Source: JACCXM01 sp046328335 (GTDB taxonomy: Bacteria; Chloroflexota; Chloroflexia; Thermomicrobiales; UBA6265). Taken from it: DNA of 64,000 bases. Positions 53,261-62,278 of the stretch are shown here, piece by piece (position 1 is the first letter of the stretch; every line of letters begins with the position of its first letter). A program made the position numbers and the translations under genes. Under the pieces are notes generated by a model, which saw nothing but the letters and a program-made list of their open reading frames with translations, searched no databases and was not told where the DNA came from. The DNA lies in NCBI GenBank assembly GCA_046328335.1, contig JAXLWU010000004.1:124001-188000 (forward strand). The letters are read 5' to 3'.

Positions 53261-53791
53261 TCACCATGACGCGGCGCGTGGCACACCGGTTTCGTCATCT
53301 GCCCCAGACGAGGCGAACATCCGCCAGATCATCGCGCTCGTGAGCGCCAAGAGCGTAACAGTCAACACCGCAGATGCCACACACCACTGACAGATGGCGT
53401 GGATCACCGCCACTTCCAGCCAAGTGAGATACGCGGCGTACAGCGTCCCCGCTAGGGCGATCGCGAACGCGACAGCAGACATGGCGAACGCCACATGCGG
53501 CCGGACTCGGGCGACGATCTGCGTGGCGAGCACGGCCGCGTACATTCCCGCCCCAAGGAGCGCCACCGGCGCCGCGCCGACCATCGCGTACTGGCTTGCC
53601 TGGACGGTGTGACAATCACCAACCCGGCAAACCAGCGCGCTGATGTCATAGTGGACCCAGGTCAGGTATGCGGCGAGGACGACCCCGGCCCCCGCCACCA
53701 CCATCGTGACGACCTGGAGACCGGTCGCCCTTGGGTCGGTTACGACCCCTCCGCCAGTGCCGCGTCGATCGTCTTCTTCAGTTCTTCCCAT
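53261..53791 (-). CDS. vitamin K epoxide reductase (VKOR) family protein
   Basis: Membrane enzyme that reoxidises DsbA-like proteins and passes electrons to quinone. 176 residues from the ATG at 53791, or 144 from the ATG at 53704 that begins the first helix; the first start overlaps the upstream gene by 52 nt. Four or so membrane helices, the redox pair CRVGDC (shuttle loop) and the active-site AICQWCV. No fused thioredoxin domain, but the next gene upstream on the strand is the DsbA-like selenoprotein candidate, so the two form an oxidative-folding pair. Confidence 0.9.
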   Translation of the reverse strand: MGRTEEDDRRGTGGGVVTDPRATGLQVVTMVVAGAGVVLAAYLTWVHYDISALVCRVGDCHTVQASQYAMVGAAPVALLGAGMYAAVLATQIVARVRPHVAFAMSAVAFAIALAGTLYAAYLTWLEVAVIHAICQWCVASAVLTVTLLALTSAMIWRMFASSGADDETGVPRAASW

Positions 53792-54504
53792 GGCGACCAC
53801 GGCGCTTCCACGCCATTGACGAACAGGGTGGGTGTGCTATCGACACCTTGCGCCTGTCCTTCGGATATCTCCTTCTCGACCTCCGCCTTCTTGGCGCCAC
53901 TGTCGAGACAGGAGTTGAACGCCGGCATATCGAGTTTGAGCGATTCCGCGATCTGCTTCAGCCGCGCGTTGCTGAACCCTTCCGGCGCCCGCTGGTTGGC
54001 GAACAGGGTGTCGTGGAAACTCCAGAACGCGCCCTGATCGTTGGCGCAGGCCGCGGCTTGCGCCGCGAGCAGGGCATCCGGTCCGCGGAAGGCGTAATCA
54101 CGAAACTCGAAACGAACTTTGCCGGTTTCCACGTAGTCCTTGATCAGGTTCGGTTTCACCTCACGGGTGAACGCGCCGCAGCCGGGTCAGGTGTAGTCCC
54201 CCCATTCCACGACCGTCACCGGCGCGTCGGCAGCGCCCATCACCGTCCCCTCGACCGGAATCGACGCCGGGAGGGGATCACCCGCGTAGATTGGCGACCC
54301 CGCCGGTTGCGGCCGGTTGAGCAGAATCAGAAACACCGCCACGATCACTGCCGCCGCGACCGCGCCGCCAATCAACAGCAACCGCTTCTGGCGCTCCGCC
54401 TTTTCCGCGGCGAGTTTCCGCTTTTGCCGGCCGGACATGTCGCCGTCGGCGCGGCCGCGCCGCGAGCGGTCAGGCCCCGCCTGATCCTGCGACTGGGGTG
54501 GCAT
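53740..54504 (-). CDS. DsbA-like thiol oxidoreductase, candidate selenoprotein (in-frame TGA at the active site)
   Basis: One continuous frame apart from a single TGA at 54189-54187. Read through, it gives 254 residues: a basic cytoplasmic start, one membrane helix (RLLLIGGAVAAAVIVAVFLI), then a DsbA thioredoxin fold with VTVVEWGDYT-U-PGCGAF, where the TGA falls on the first Cys of the CPxC site, and a cis-Pro loop VDSTPTLFVNG. Both halves are well conserved in pattern, there is no other damage, and a SECIS-like hairpin follows at once. Start at 54504 (GAGAGG 12 nt upstream); 54438 and 54564 are alternatives. Other genes here use TGA as a normal stop. A C-to-A sequencing or mutation error cannot be excluded from sequence alone. 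Confidence 0.83.
54155..54186 (-). promoter_or_regulatory. candidate bacterial SECIS hairpin
   Basis: Read on the minus strand, 21 nt after the TGA comes a CGUGA loop closed by the perfect stem UUCACC/GGUGAA (54171-54166 with 54160-54155). A second short stem CGG/CCG can form below. A small loop with G in the first two positions, 16-37 nt from the UGA, is the published minimal pattern for bacterial selenocysteine insertion. Confidence 0.62.
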
Positions 54505-57301
54505 TGTTTTGCGCATCCTCTCTGCGGGTTTCATCGACCCGCCATTGCCCGCCTTCCTTGGCAAAGATTAGCCGGGCCGTCTCTTCCTGCGAGACCTGGG
54601 CGCCTGGAACGTGGGAATGAATCGCGGGATTGTCGACCGTCACCCGCGCCATGACGCGGCCGTCCGGCAGCACGCGCACGTCGTCGACACTGACCAGCGC
54701 CACCCGCTCCAGCGGCGGCAACGGCAACGGCGTCGCCGCCATCGCCTTCAGCGCTTCGTTTGGACCATCCGGGTACGCGTATCGCATGCGCGCGTCGCTG
54801 TAGAGCGCCAGACGGCGCAGGATATCGCCCGCATTGGTACACGCGACCAATTCGCGCGCGGTTGTCTTGATCTCGGCCTGGATCGCCGCATCCGCTGGTG
54901 TGCCACCCGTCTCCGTCGCGTTCGGTGGCTCCTCGGATGCGGCCGGGGTCGCGGCGAGTTGCGCGATCTCTACCAGGGACCGTGGCGCGATCTGACACGC
55001 TTCGGCGCCGGGGGCGTCACGCACCGCCAGCGCAGCCTGCTGCAGACTGCGGACGTAGGTCACGACATCCTGGATCTGACCCTGCGACAGCGTGCCGGAA
55101 AAACCGGGCATTCCCGTGCCCTCGATGCCGTTGGCAATCCAGTACGCGATATCGGTATCGCTATGAGCGAAGGCATGCCCCGCGGTCAGGTTCGCCGGCG
55201 GGCGCTCCAGTTTCGCCGCCTCCGGTCCATCGCCTTTTCCGGCGGGACCGTGACACGTGACGCAATTCTGGCTGAACAACTCCTGACCGCGGGCGACCGC
55301 CACGGGATCGAGCGGAGCCAGGAGGGCATCATTGGGCGAATCAAGCGAGGCGACCGCCTGCTGCGGCAAGCGCGCCTGCGCCAGCAACACCACCCCGATG
55401 ATCATCGCCGCCGCGCCGAGTCCCACCGCTTCTTTGCGCATTGGCCGCGAACCGCTGATCAAGCCGAAGCCCAGACCGGCGATTCCCGCCACCAGCAGGA
55501 ACACCGCCGCCACACCGCTCGGTCCAAAGAGGGGCGGCGGAATCAGGTCCGGTCCCCGCGGTGCCTCGGCGGTCACCTCCCGCGTCGCCGTGGCCACCCA
55601 ATCAGGTTGCCCCGGCAACCGCACGGTCACCTGGAAATGCCATTCGCCGGGGAAGGCGATTTCCGAGCCGTGCGCCTCGTAGCCGCCAGCGGGCGACGGC
55701 AGGAGCGGTACATCGAGTTGACCCGTCTGCCGGTCGGGAAGTTCCAGCCGCAGTGTGGCATCGGTAATGGCCGGATTTCGCAGGTGCGCCTCGTGCCCGC
55801 TCCCCAGTTCCAGCCGGTAGTGGTTCTGACCAACGGCGCCCGGCGTGATCGAGAGCGTTCCGGTCTGACCGGCGGCATCGAGCGGAATCGTGATGCGGCC
55901 GGCGTCGAGGGCGAGCACCTGCCGCGCCGGGGGGGTACCGATCAGCATGCCGACCACGCCGAGCAGCATGGTGACGATCACTGCCTCCGCCATCAGCGCG
56001 GTGACAAAGTGACCTCCCCACCCCTCGACCTGCTGCTCCGTCTCCGCGGCGCGCAGTTTGCGGGTGACCACCAACAGGTTGAACGCAGCGAGCGCCAGCA
56101 AAGGGACGATGAGTACGAGTTTCAGGATCAGGGTCTGACCGTATGGCGTTCCGGTCAGCGCCGAGAGCCCCCCCACCTGCAGCAGAGCGGAATAGACGCC
56201 GGTGACCGCCAGCACCCCCCAGGCGATGAGCGCCAGGAGGGAGAAGCGCGGCAGTGCGCGGCCCAGAATGACGCGTCGGCCGGAGGCGGTGAGATGGCGC
56301 TGGATCGGGACCAGCGTCGCCAGGAGGAAGAAGAGACCACCGATCCAGAGCGTGGCGCCGACGAGATGGGCGTAATCGAAGGCGATGGCGGTCGCTTGAC
56401 CAGCGGGTTCGCCACCGGCGTGGGAGATCATCGAGAACGGCAGCGGCAGCACGGCGGCAACGACCAGCGCCAGCCAGGTCACCCAGCGCTGCCGCCAGGG
56501 ACGCCACCACGGCGCTCCCAGGAGAACCGCGGCGAAGATCATCAGCGCCCCGGAACGAACCAGCCACCAGGTGCCGTAGCGGGTATCGCTCAAGGTCGTG
56601 GTGAGCCCGCTGACCAGGTTCGCCGGCCCGGCAATCGACGCCGCCTGCCCGACCAGCGCGACGACATTCGCAATCATCGCGAAGACGACGACGGCGACAG
56701 CGTATCCCCGCGCCCGCCGCGTCAACCGCGGGCCGAGTTGCCAGGCGGGCGCGATCGCTGGACGCACCACGAAGATCCAAACTGGCCAGATCGCCGCCAC
56801 CGCGGCCAGCCCCAGCAGGGCCAGCCAGCGCGCCACCGAGAGCACCCACCCGGGGAGTTCGCTGGTGTCCGTTTGCGCCACGGGCGGCGCCACGATCTGC
56901 ACATCGGCCTGCGTACCGATCGTGAACGGCACATAACCCTGCGCGGTGTGGCCGTCGACCGCGGAGAGGGAGCGCCAGAGAATCGAATAGGTGCCGTTTC
57001 CCAGCCCGGACGGCAGCGTGACCGTCATCACCGTGGGATCCGAGGTTACGCCGCTGCTGGCGCCTGCCACCTCGGCGCCGGTCTGGTCGAAGAGTTGTGC
57101 CCGTGAATACGACGGCTCCAGCGGTTCGGTGAAGCGCAACGTCACTGTCCCGGGAGCGATCGGAACGACGGCATTGGCGACCGGATCGCTGCTTTCCAGG
57201 AAGGCATGCGCCGCCACCGGCGCCGGTCTGACGCCACAGGACGCGAGCAGCAGAAAGAGGAGGACGATCAGTCCCCCGGCTCGGGATAGGGTTCGTCCCA
57301 T
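54470..57301 (-). CDS. CopC-CopD-cytochrome c-NTF2 fusion protein
   Basis: 943 residues from the ATG at 57301; frame open to 57409. Order: signal peptide with lipobox-like LLFLLLASCGV, a CopC domain starting AHAFLESSDP (likely His-brace copper site, DGH at SAVDGHTAQGY), a multi-helix CopD domain, an extracellular beta domain, a cytochrome c domain (CVTCH in NCVTCHGPAGKGDGP), and an NTF2-like tail (DILRRLALYSDARMRYAY). CopC-CopD imports or handles copper; a fused class I cytochrome c is unusual. It overlaps the DsbA-like gene by about 35 nt and follows the YtkA-like gene by 13 nt, so one operon is likely. Confidence 0.85.
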   Translation of the reverse strand: MGRTLSRAGGLIVLLFLLLASCGVRPAPVAAHAFLESSDPVANAVVPIAPGTVTLRFTEPLEPSYSRAQLFDQTGAEVAGASSGVTSDPTVMTVTLPSGLGNGTYSILWRSLSAVDGHTAQGYVPFTIGTQADVQIVAPPVAQTDTSELPGWVLSVARWLALLGLAAVAAIWPVWIFVVRPAIAPAWQLGPRLTRRARGYAVAVVVFAMIANVVALVGQAASIAGPANLVSGLTTTLSDTRYGTWWLVRSGALMIFAAVLLGAPWWRPWRQRWVTWLALVVAAVLPLPFSMISHAGGEPAGQATAIAFDYAHLVGATLWIGGLFFLLATLVPIQRHLTASGRRVILGRALPRFSLLALIAWGVLAVTGVYSALLQVGGLSALTGTPYGQTLILKLVLIVPLLALAAFNLLVVTRKLRAAETEQQVEGWGGHFVTALMAEAVIVTMLLGVVGMLIGTPPARQVLALDAGRITIPLDAAGQTGTLSITPGAVGQNHYRLELGSGHEAHLRNPAITDATLRLELPDRQTGQLDVPLLPSPAGGYEAHGSEIAFPGEWHFQVTVRLPGQPDWVATATREVTAEAPRGPDLIPPPLFGPSGVAAVFLLVAGIAGLGFGLISGSRPMRKEAVGLGAAAMIIGVVLLAQARLPQQAVASLDSPNDALLAPLDPVAVARGQELFSQNCVTCHGPAGKGDGPEAAKLERPPANLTAGHAFAHSDTDIAYWIANGIEGTGMPGFSGTLSQGQIQDVVTYVRSLQQAALAVRDAPGAEACQIAPRSLVEIAQLAATPAASEEPPNATETGGTPADAAIQAEIKTTARELVACTNAGDILRRLALYSDARMRYAYPDGPNEALKAMAATPLPLPPLERVALVSVDDVRVLPDGRVMARVTVDNPAIHSHVPGAQVSQEETARLIFAKEGGQWRVDETRREDAQNNATPVAGSGGA

Positions 57302-57314
57302 CACGGGCAATCCG

Positions 57315-57998
57315 TCACCGGACCAACTTTCCGGTTGGTTCGAGCGGGACCGCCGCGGGCGCTGGCGCCTTGCTCGTTCCGGAGCGAGCCAGCCCCACGC
57401 CGCCCGCAATCAGGCCGAGCACCCCGGCCACGATCCCGGCGATGCCCAGCGTGCGCGCTGTCCCCGCTTCGGCCTGGACCGCGGCGATCGACGTATCGAT
57501 CTGCGCGGGATCAGGAAGTGGATTCGGAAACGCGATCGCAGTCAGTGGCTGCACAGAGTCGAACGTCGTCGGACTCGACGTGACGCTCTCATCGACCGCC
57601 GCGTCGCCAATCGTGCCGCTCACGCGAAAGGTGTAATCGCCGGTCGCGGTAGGCACGAAGGCTGCCTCATAGACGCCATCGCCCTTTGGGACGAGGGAGA
57701 CGGTCATCGTCTTACTATCGCGGCTGACCTCGGCGGTCAGAGTGCCGGCCAGATCGTCGACCGGTTCGGTGCCACCGGTCGCGTATTTCTGCACGCGCAG
57801 GTAGATCGCGTTCGGTTGATTGGTGTAGGCCGGCTCGTCACGAAACCCCAATTCCATGACGTACTGCCCGTCACCAACGTCGATCGAAACGTGCGCCTCC
57901 GCAACCAGCGGGGCAACGAGAGCCGCGAACGCGGCTCCCGTCAGCATCAATCCACGCACCACGCGCTCACGCGGCGGGAGTTGCCATTGCTGCGTCAT
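57315..57998 (-). CDS. exported YtkA-like/copper-binding-associated protein
   Basis: 227 residues from the ATG at 57998 (GAGGGAG upstream); the frame reaches 58079. Signal peptide, mature part beginning AHVSIDVGDGQYVMELGFRD, an Ig-like beta domain (GDYTFRVSGTIGDAAVDESV) and one C-terminal membrane helix (GIAGIVAGVLGLIAGGVGLA). Paralogous to the protein at 61790 in the same cluster. The start overlaps the end of the next upstream gene (57967) by 32 nt, indicating co-translation. Probably outside the membrane, next to CopC. Confidence 0.8.
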   Translation of the reverse strand: MTQQWQLPPRERVVRGLMLTGAAFAALVAPLVAEAHVSIDVGDGQYVMELGFRDEPAYTNQPNAIYLRVQKYATGGTEPVDDLAGTLTAEVSRDSKTMTVSLVPKGDGVYEAAFVPTATGDYTFRVSGTIGDAAVDESVTSSPTTFDSVQPLTAIAFPNPLPDPAQIDTSIAAVQAEAGTARTLGIAGIVAGVLGLIAGGVGLARSGTSKAPAPAAVPLEPTGKLVR

Positions 57999-58608
57999 GA
58001 TCTCCCTCATCATCGTGGCCATCGTCGCTGTGGGAATCACCCATGGTATCGCCATGGCCGGCATCCTCGCTGTCGTCATGAACCGCGCCCCCGGCCGAAA
58101 CCGGGGAGAGTCCGTGCCCGATCAGGATGGTGACCCTGGTCTGGTCCCCTTCCGGCGTGAAGAGGGCAAATCCGGTATGGCCCGGTACGCCCGCCTCGGC
58201 GAGACCCGTGACCAGCATGTCGCCGGTCATCGCGCCGCCGACATTGCCGCAGGCGATAGCGTTCATCTCTTCATCACTCTCGTAGATCATCACCGCGTGA
58301 TCGGCCGCCAGCAGCGTATCGAGCGGCGTGTCGATCGTCGTCTCACCGATCATGACCTGGTATGAGTTGTCCGGGTTGATGGCTTCAGGCGTCGCAATCG
58401 GCGCCCCATCTTCGCCAATGCTGCCGCCGACGCCGTTCAATTGAAACGCGGCTTTCCCAAGTGCGTCACAGGTTCCTTCGTGAATGCGTGCCGGATGTCC
58501 GTGCTCAGCATGGGCCAGGCTCGAAGCGGGTGACGCCATCAGAAAACCGGCGCCAAGCAGGGCGGAAGCGACCGCAACCTGCCACAGACTGCCGAAATGT
58601 CGTTTCAT
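57967..58608 (-). CDS. exported protein with His/Asp-rich tail, unknown
   Basis: 213 residues from the ATG at 58608; the frame is open to 58662. Signal peptide (LLGAGFLMASPASSLAHAEH), then HPARIHEGTCDALGKAAFQL, a beta-rich middle (VMIGETTIDTPLDTLLAADH), and a tail rich in His, Asp and Gly (HDDSEDAGHGDTMGDSHSDD). Metal binding by the tail is likely but not shown. It overlaps the YtkA-like gene and starts the right part of the copper cluster. Confidence 0.72.
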   Translation of the reverse strand: MKRHFGSLWQVAVASALLGAGFLMASPASSLAHAEHGHPARIHEGTCDALGKAAFQLNGVGGSIGEDGAPIATPEAINPDNSYQVMIGETTIDTPLDTLLAADHAVMIYESDEEMNAIACGNVGGAMTGDMLVTGLAEAGVPGHTGFALFTPEGDQTRVTILIGHGLSPVSAGGAVHDDSEDAGHGDTMGDSHSDDGHDDEGDHDAAMATPAA

Positions 58609-58732
58609 GAACTCATGCTCTCCCATTGATGACGAATCGTCGCGTAAGACCGCTCCGCTCATCCACGTTCGAAACAGCGGACGCGACCATCCCCACGTCG
58701 CGCGGCGAACGTTTCCACAACACCATGACTGC

Positions 58733-59134
58733 CTAGATCGCGGCGAGAGCGTGCCGCGGCGGCGGGGAAGGAACAGGCGTCATCCGGCCAAATAGACGCC
58801 TGACCGGCGCAAAGAGCGGCGCCTCTCCGCGAGAGGGGAGCGGCAAGGCGAAGGTGAGGGCGAGGATGAAATGGAAACCGGCGACCGCCGGGGCAGAATC
58901 TTCCTGATGCCCTGGATCGGGTTGTGTATCGTGTCCGGTCCGTGACATGTCACCGACTTCAGGATCGAGCCAGTTCCCGGTGACGGCATCGTGGTGATGC
59001 TTCACCCCGGAGGCGCTGTCCAGCCAGAGTTGAATGAGCGAGTGCGCATGGGCCACCTGCGCTCCCGCGCGGTAGTTGGTGGGAAGCAGAATCAGCCCCA
59101 GGAGCGCCATGCTCCAGAGCACCCGGCGCGCCAT
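58733..59134 (-). CDS. small His-rich membrane protein (family also at 62573)
   Basis: 133 residues from the ATG at 59134; frame open to 59227. N-terminal helix (VLWSMALLGLILLP), the motif YRAGAQVAHAHSLIQLWLDS followed by GVKHHH, an acidic stretch, a second helix (FHFILALTFALPLPSRGEAP) and a Pro-rich basic end (MTPVPSPPPRHALAAI). The same motifs recur in the gene at 62573, which stands in the same place in a second copy of the cluster. No known family name; a metal-related role is suggested by the His clusters and context. Confidence 0.65.
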   Translation of the reverse strand: MARRVLWSMALLGLILLPTNYRAGAQVAHAHSLIQLWLDSASGVKHHHDAVTGNWLDPEVGDMSRTGHDTQPDPGHQEDSAPAVAGFHFILALTFALPLPSRGEAPLFAPVRRLFGRMTPVPSPPPRHALAAI

Positions 59135-59274
59135 ACGTGATATTGAGGTGGCATGTCGATGTCGCACGGAGCCTGAGGTTTCTCGTTCCGCACCCGCGGC
59201 ACGACGCGGCGGCACGATCGGGGCCATCGCGCCAAAGGTACCACGCGCTTCCGGCGCGGCATCGCGGTTCGTGG

Positions 59275-61641
59275 TTACGGCACCGCGATCTGCCAGCGCG
59301 CGGTCGCGCTCGGTTGCCCCCGTGGCGAGGCGCGCACCGCGATCTGCCAGGGTCCGGACATCGTCAGTGGCACCGCGGCGGCCTCGTAGACACCCGGTTC
59401 AGGTTCGCTCGCGGCCGTCTCGGTCCGGCTCGTTGCCATGCCAACCATCGTGCTGATGACCACCACCTTGGCGCCCACCACCGGCTGACCGGAAGCATCG
59501 CGAATCGAGACAGCGATTGGCGCCAGTCCCGCCTGTTCCGGGACCGATAGCAACCGCAGCGTCAGTTCCCCGGAGGTGACCGGGGTTCCGGGAGCGGGCA
59601 GCGCCGACGCCGCGGTTTCCCCGGCCATCGGTGTACCCATCACATGCCCCATGTGTTCCTCGGCGGGTTCGGGAGAGTGATCCGCCTCGCTCGGAGCTGC
59701 AACTGACGATAGCGGCAGCGGAGCTGGAGGTTGCAGCCGGGTCACGGTCATTCCGGCAACGCCAACCCCAATCAGCGCCAGACCTAACCCGAAACTCCGC
59801 ATCCGGGTCAATCTCCCGTTGTTGACAGCGAGGGCGGTCGACAGCGAGAGTAGTCCCAGGGCGAGCAGAATCAGGGCGACGACCGCGGACGGCGCAAACA
59901 GCGGCGCGGGATTGACCGCGGGAGGAAGCGACGGCGATTCGGCAATCGCCAGAACCGCCGAGGCCGGCCACGAGAACGCCCCGATCTTGCGCACGATCGC
60001 TTCGATCTGCCAGGTACCCGTCAGGGCAAGTTCACTACCTTCGGCGCGAAACTGGTTGCCCTCGGCGCGGCTCAGGCGCAACTCCTGGGCGCCGATGTCC
60101 CGCTCAGGCAGCGAAAAGCGCAAGACCGCTTCCGCTCCTTCCGGCAACGGCGGACCGGGCAGGTCGAGGTTGAAACGATTCGCGCCCGCGGCGCCGGGAG
60201 AAACGGTCAACGTGCCGCCGCGCGCACCGTCGCTGCTCGCGAAAAGCAAAGGCGCGGCGAGGAAACCAGGGGTCTGGCTCGCCAGTACCTCCCGCGCCGG
60301 TTCCTGTCCGATCAAGCGGCCAATAACCACCAGCACCGCCAGCACCAGGATCGCTTCCGCCGCCAGCGTCCGGTCGCTTCGCTCGGTGGCATCCGCGCCC
60401 GCCACCCGGCGGCCACGCTGCAAGTGATAGGCGCCAAGCGCAAGGACCGGAATCAGCAGTGCGCCCTTGAGCAGGAGCGAGCGGCCGTAGGGCGTGTCGG
60501 TCAGCGCCTCCCGCGAACCGACCTGCAGCCAGCTCGCGTACAACCCGGTCAGCACCAGCACCCCCCAGGCGGCAAGCGCGATAGTGGAAAAACGCGGGAT
60601 GATCGACCGCCAGACCGCACCACGCTCCGCACCGCGCAAAGACGGGGCGACGGCGATCGCGAACACCACGACCCCTCCCCCCCAGACCGCGGCAAGCAGG
60701 AGATGGAGCGCGTCGGCAGCGACGGCCACCGCTCTCCCCTCCTCCAGTGCCGCGGCATGGGAGAGGAGACTGAAGGGAACCGGCGCGGCGATCCCGGCAA
60801 TCGCCGCCACGGCGAGCCACCGTGTGCGCTCCCCGCGCTCCCGCCGCACAGCGATCAGCAGCGCCGCGCTCACCACGAGGAGCAACGCCATGCGCGCCAG
60901 CCAGAGCGTTCCGTAGCGGGTCGGCAGCGTGCCGGCGATGGCCGCGAACAACGGGCCATCCGGCAGGATGGACACCGCCTGCAGCGCCAGCGCCGCCACA
61001 TTCACCACGATCGCGAAGCACGCTGCGACCGCGGCGAAGCGGCGCATTCGCCGCGTCACCGCCGTGGCCATTTCTGGCCATGGACGAAGCCCCGGATCGA
61101 GCACGAAAAGCGTCATCGGCGCAATCGCAAGAACCAGGGCAAGTCCGATGAGCGCCAGTCCACGGCTCAATCCACGCCATGTCTCCAGCGTGGCATCGCT
61201 CGCGACGGTGGCGGCCGTGCGACTGTCGCCAGCAACGCCGATCCCGAATCCGAAATAGCCCTGCAGTGTGTGACCATCGGCGGCGGAAAGGGTCCGCCAG
61301 GCGACGGTGTATTGCCCCGGAGGCAACGTGCCGGGTAGGGCCAGCACCAACTCACGCGAATGGTCCGGCGGAATCGTGGTAACGACGCCGGCCACCGGGC
61401 TTCCGGACGAGTCGAGCAGTTCGGCGCGGGTGAAGGTGTGCTCCAGCGGCTCGCTGAACCAGAGCCGGATCGTTTCTGGCGCCGCGGACAGCGTCGCGCC
61501 CGCCGCGGGCTCGCTCCGCACCAGCGTGGCGTGTGCCGAAACGTCAGCGGGGCGCTGCTGCCAGAGCAACAGGGCCACGCCGAGCGCCAGGAGCAGGCCG
61601 AGGTCGCGAATCAGGCCGCGCGCCCGGGTTGAAACAAACAT
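59275..61641 (-). CDS. CopC-CopD fusion protein with C-terminal YtkA/FixH-like domain
   Basis: 788 residues. Signal segment, CopC domain starting AHATLVRSEPAAGATLSAAP with SAADGHTLQGYFGFGIG, a CopD multi-helix domain of about eight helices, a beta-domain with Gly-rich turns, a further helix and a C-terminal domain (LRLLSVPEQAGLAPIAVSIR, PWQIAVRASPRGQPSATARW). It is a paralogue of the 54470 protein without the cytochrome c part. It stands between the two small His-rich proteins. Copper uptake or delivery across the membrane is the likely role. Confidence 0.85.
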   Translation of the reverse strand: MFVSTRARGLIRDLGLLLALGVALLLWQQRPADVSAHATLVRSEPAAGATLSAAPETIRLWFSEPLEHTFTRAELLDSSGSPVAGVVTTIPPDHSRELVLALPGTLPPGQYTVAWRTLSAADGHTLQGYFGFGIGVAGDSRTAATVASDATLETWRGLSRGLALIGLALVLAIAPMTLFVLDPGLRPWPEMATAVTRRMRRFAAVAACFAIVVNVAALALQAVSILPDGPLFAAIAGTLPTRYGTLWLARMALLLVVSAALLIAVRRERGERTRWLAVAAIAGIAAPVPFSLLSHAAALEEGRAVAVAADALHLLLAAVWGGGVVVFAIAVAPSLRGAERGAVWRSIIPRFSTIALAAWGVLVLTGLYASWLQVGSREALTDTPYGRSLLLKGALLIPVLALGAYHLQRGRRVAGADATERSDRTLAAEAILVLAVLVVIGRLIGQEPAREVLASQTPGFLAAPLLFASSDGARGGTLTVSPGAAGANRFNLDLPGPPLPEGAEAVLRFSLPERDIGAQELRLSRAEGNQFRAEGSELALTGTWQIEAIVRKIGAFSWPASAVLAIAESPSLPPAVNPAPLFAPSAVVALILLALGLLSLSTALAVNNGRLTRMRSFGLGLALIGVGVAGMTVTRLQPPAPLPLSSVAAPSEADHSPEPAEEHMGHVMGTPMAGETAASALPAPGTPVTSGELTLRLLSVPEQAGLAPIAVSIRDASGQPVVGAKVVVISTMVGMATSRTETAASEPEPGVYEAAAVPLTMSGPWQIAVRASPRGQPSATARWQIAVP

Positions 61642-61789
61642 GGTTGCGTCCCGGAGTAGCGCCGGGAAAGACGGTTGCCGTCTTTCCCGGCATCGTGTCA
61701 GTTTGCGGCGGTGACCGCTGTCCTGGCGGGCGGCAGCAAGTCCGACGTCTCGCGACCGCCCCCAGCGATCACCGATCCGACTTGGGGCG

Positions 61790-62278
61790 CTACTTCGGGA
61801 AGTGCAGCGGGGCCGGATCCTCGACGCTGCTGAACCCCTCCGGTGACGAGGTGAACGACTCGTCGATATCGGTCCCGTCGATCGTCCCGTAAATGCGGAA
61901 GGTGTAATCCCCCGGCTTCATCGGAAAGAAGGGACTCTCGTACGCGCCCTCCTCATTCCACCGCGGGCTCAGTTTCAGTTCCATGGTCTGATCTTCATAG
62001 ATCACTTCCGCTTTCAGCGTATCCTCCAGGCCGCCGACCGGCGTCCCTTCGGTCTCGCCGTCGGCGGTCGGGGTCGCCGCCGAGATGTCCGCGACCCAGA
62101 ACTCGAGACCGTTCTGTTCCCCGGCGAAGGCTGGTTCGTCCATGAAACCGACCACGATCTGGTACTTGCCATCGGCGATCGAGCGCACTTCATGCGCGTC
62201 CACGAGCGACGGTGCGGCCAGTAGCGCGCAGCCAAGAGCGATGCCGCCAACGGCGGCGAGTGTCGACATTCGTGCCAT
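61790..62278 (-). CDS. exported YtkA-like protein, paralogue of 57315
   Basis: 162 residues. Signal peptide (LAAVGGIALGCALLAAPSLV), then AHEVRSIADGKYQIVVGFMD, a beta domain with GDYTFRIYGTIDGTDIDESF and a short end. Matches the 57315 protein over the same blocks (KYQIVVGFMDEPAF and QYVMELGFRDEPAY). AAGGAG about 10 nt before the ATG. Upstream of the CopC-CopD gene at 59275 on the same strand, in the order seen for the other copy. Confidence 0.82.
   Translation of the reverse strand: MARMSTLAAVGGIALGCALLAAPSLVDAHEVRSIADGKYQIVVGFMDEPAFAGEQNGLEFWVADISAATPTADGETEGTPVGGLEDTLKAEVIYEDQTMELKLSPRWNEEGAYESPFFPMKPGDYTFRIYGTIDGTDIDESFTSSPEGFSSVEDPAPLHFPK

Noticed and set aside
53740..54564. Two separate genes either side of the TGA
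   Set aside because: The first half ends just before the active site and has no thioredoxin fold; the second starts inside the active-site helix. Same frame and continuous domain support one gene with recoding, or a single point mutation.
54611..57106. 831-codon plus-strand frame over CopC-CopD
   Set aside because: Antisense shadow of the fusion gene.
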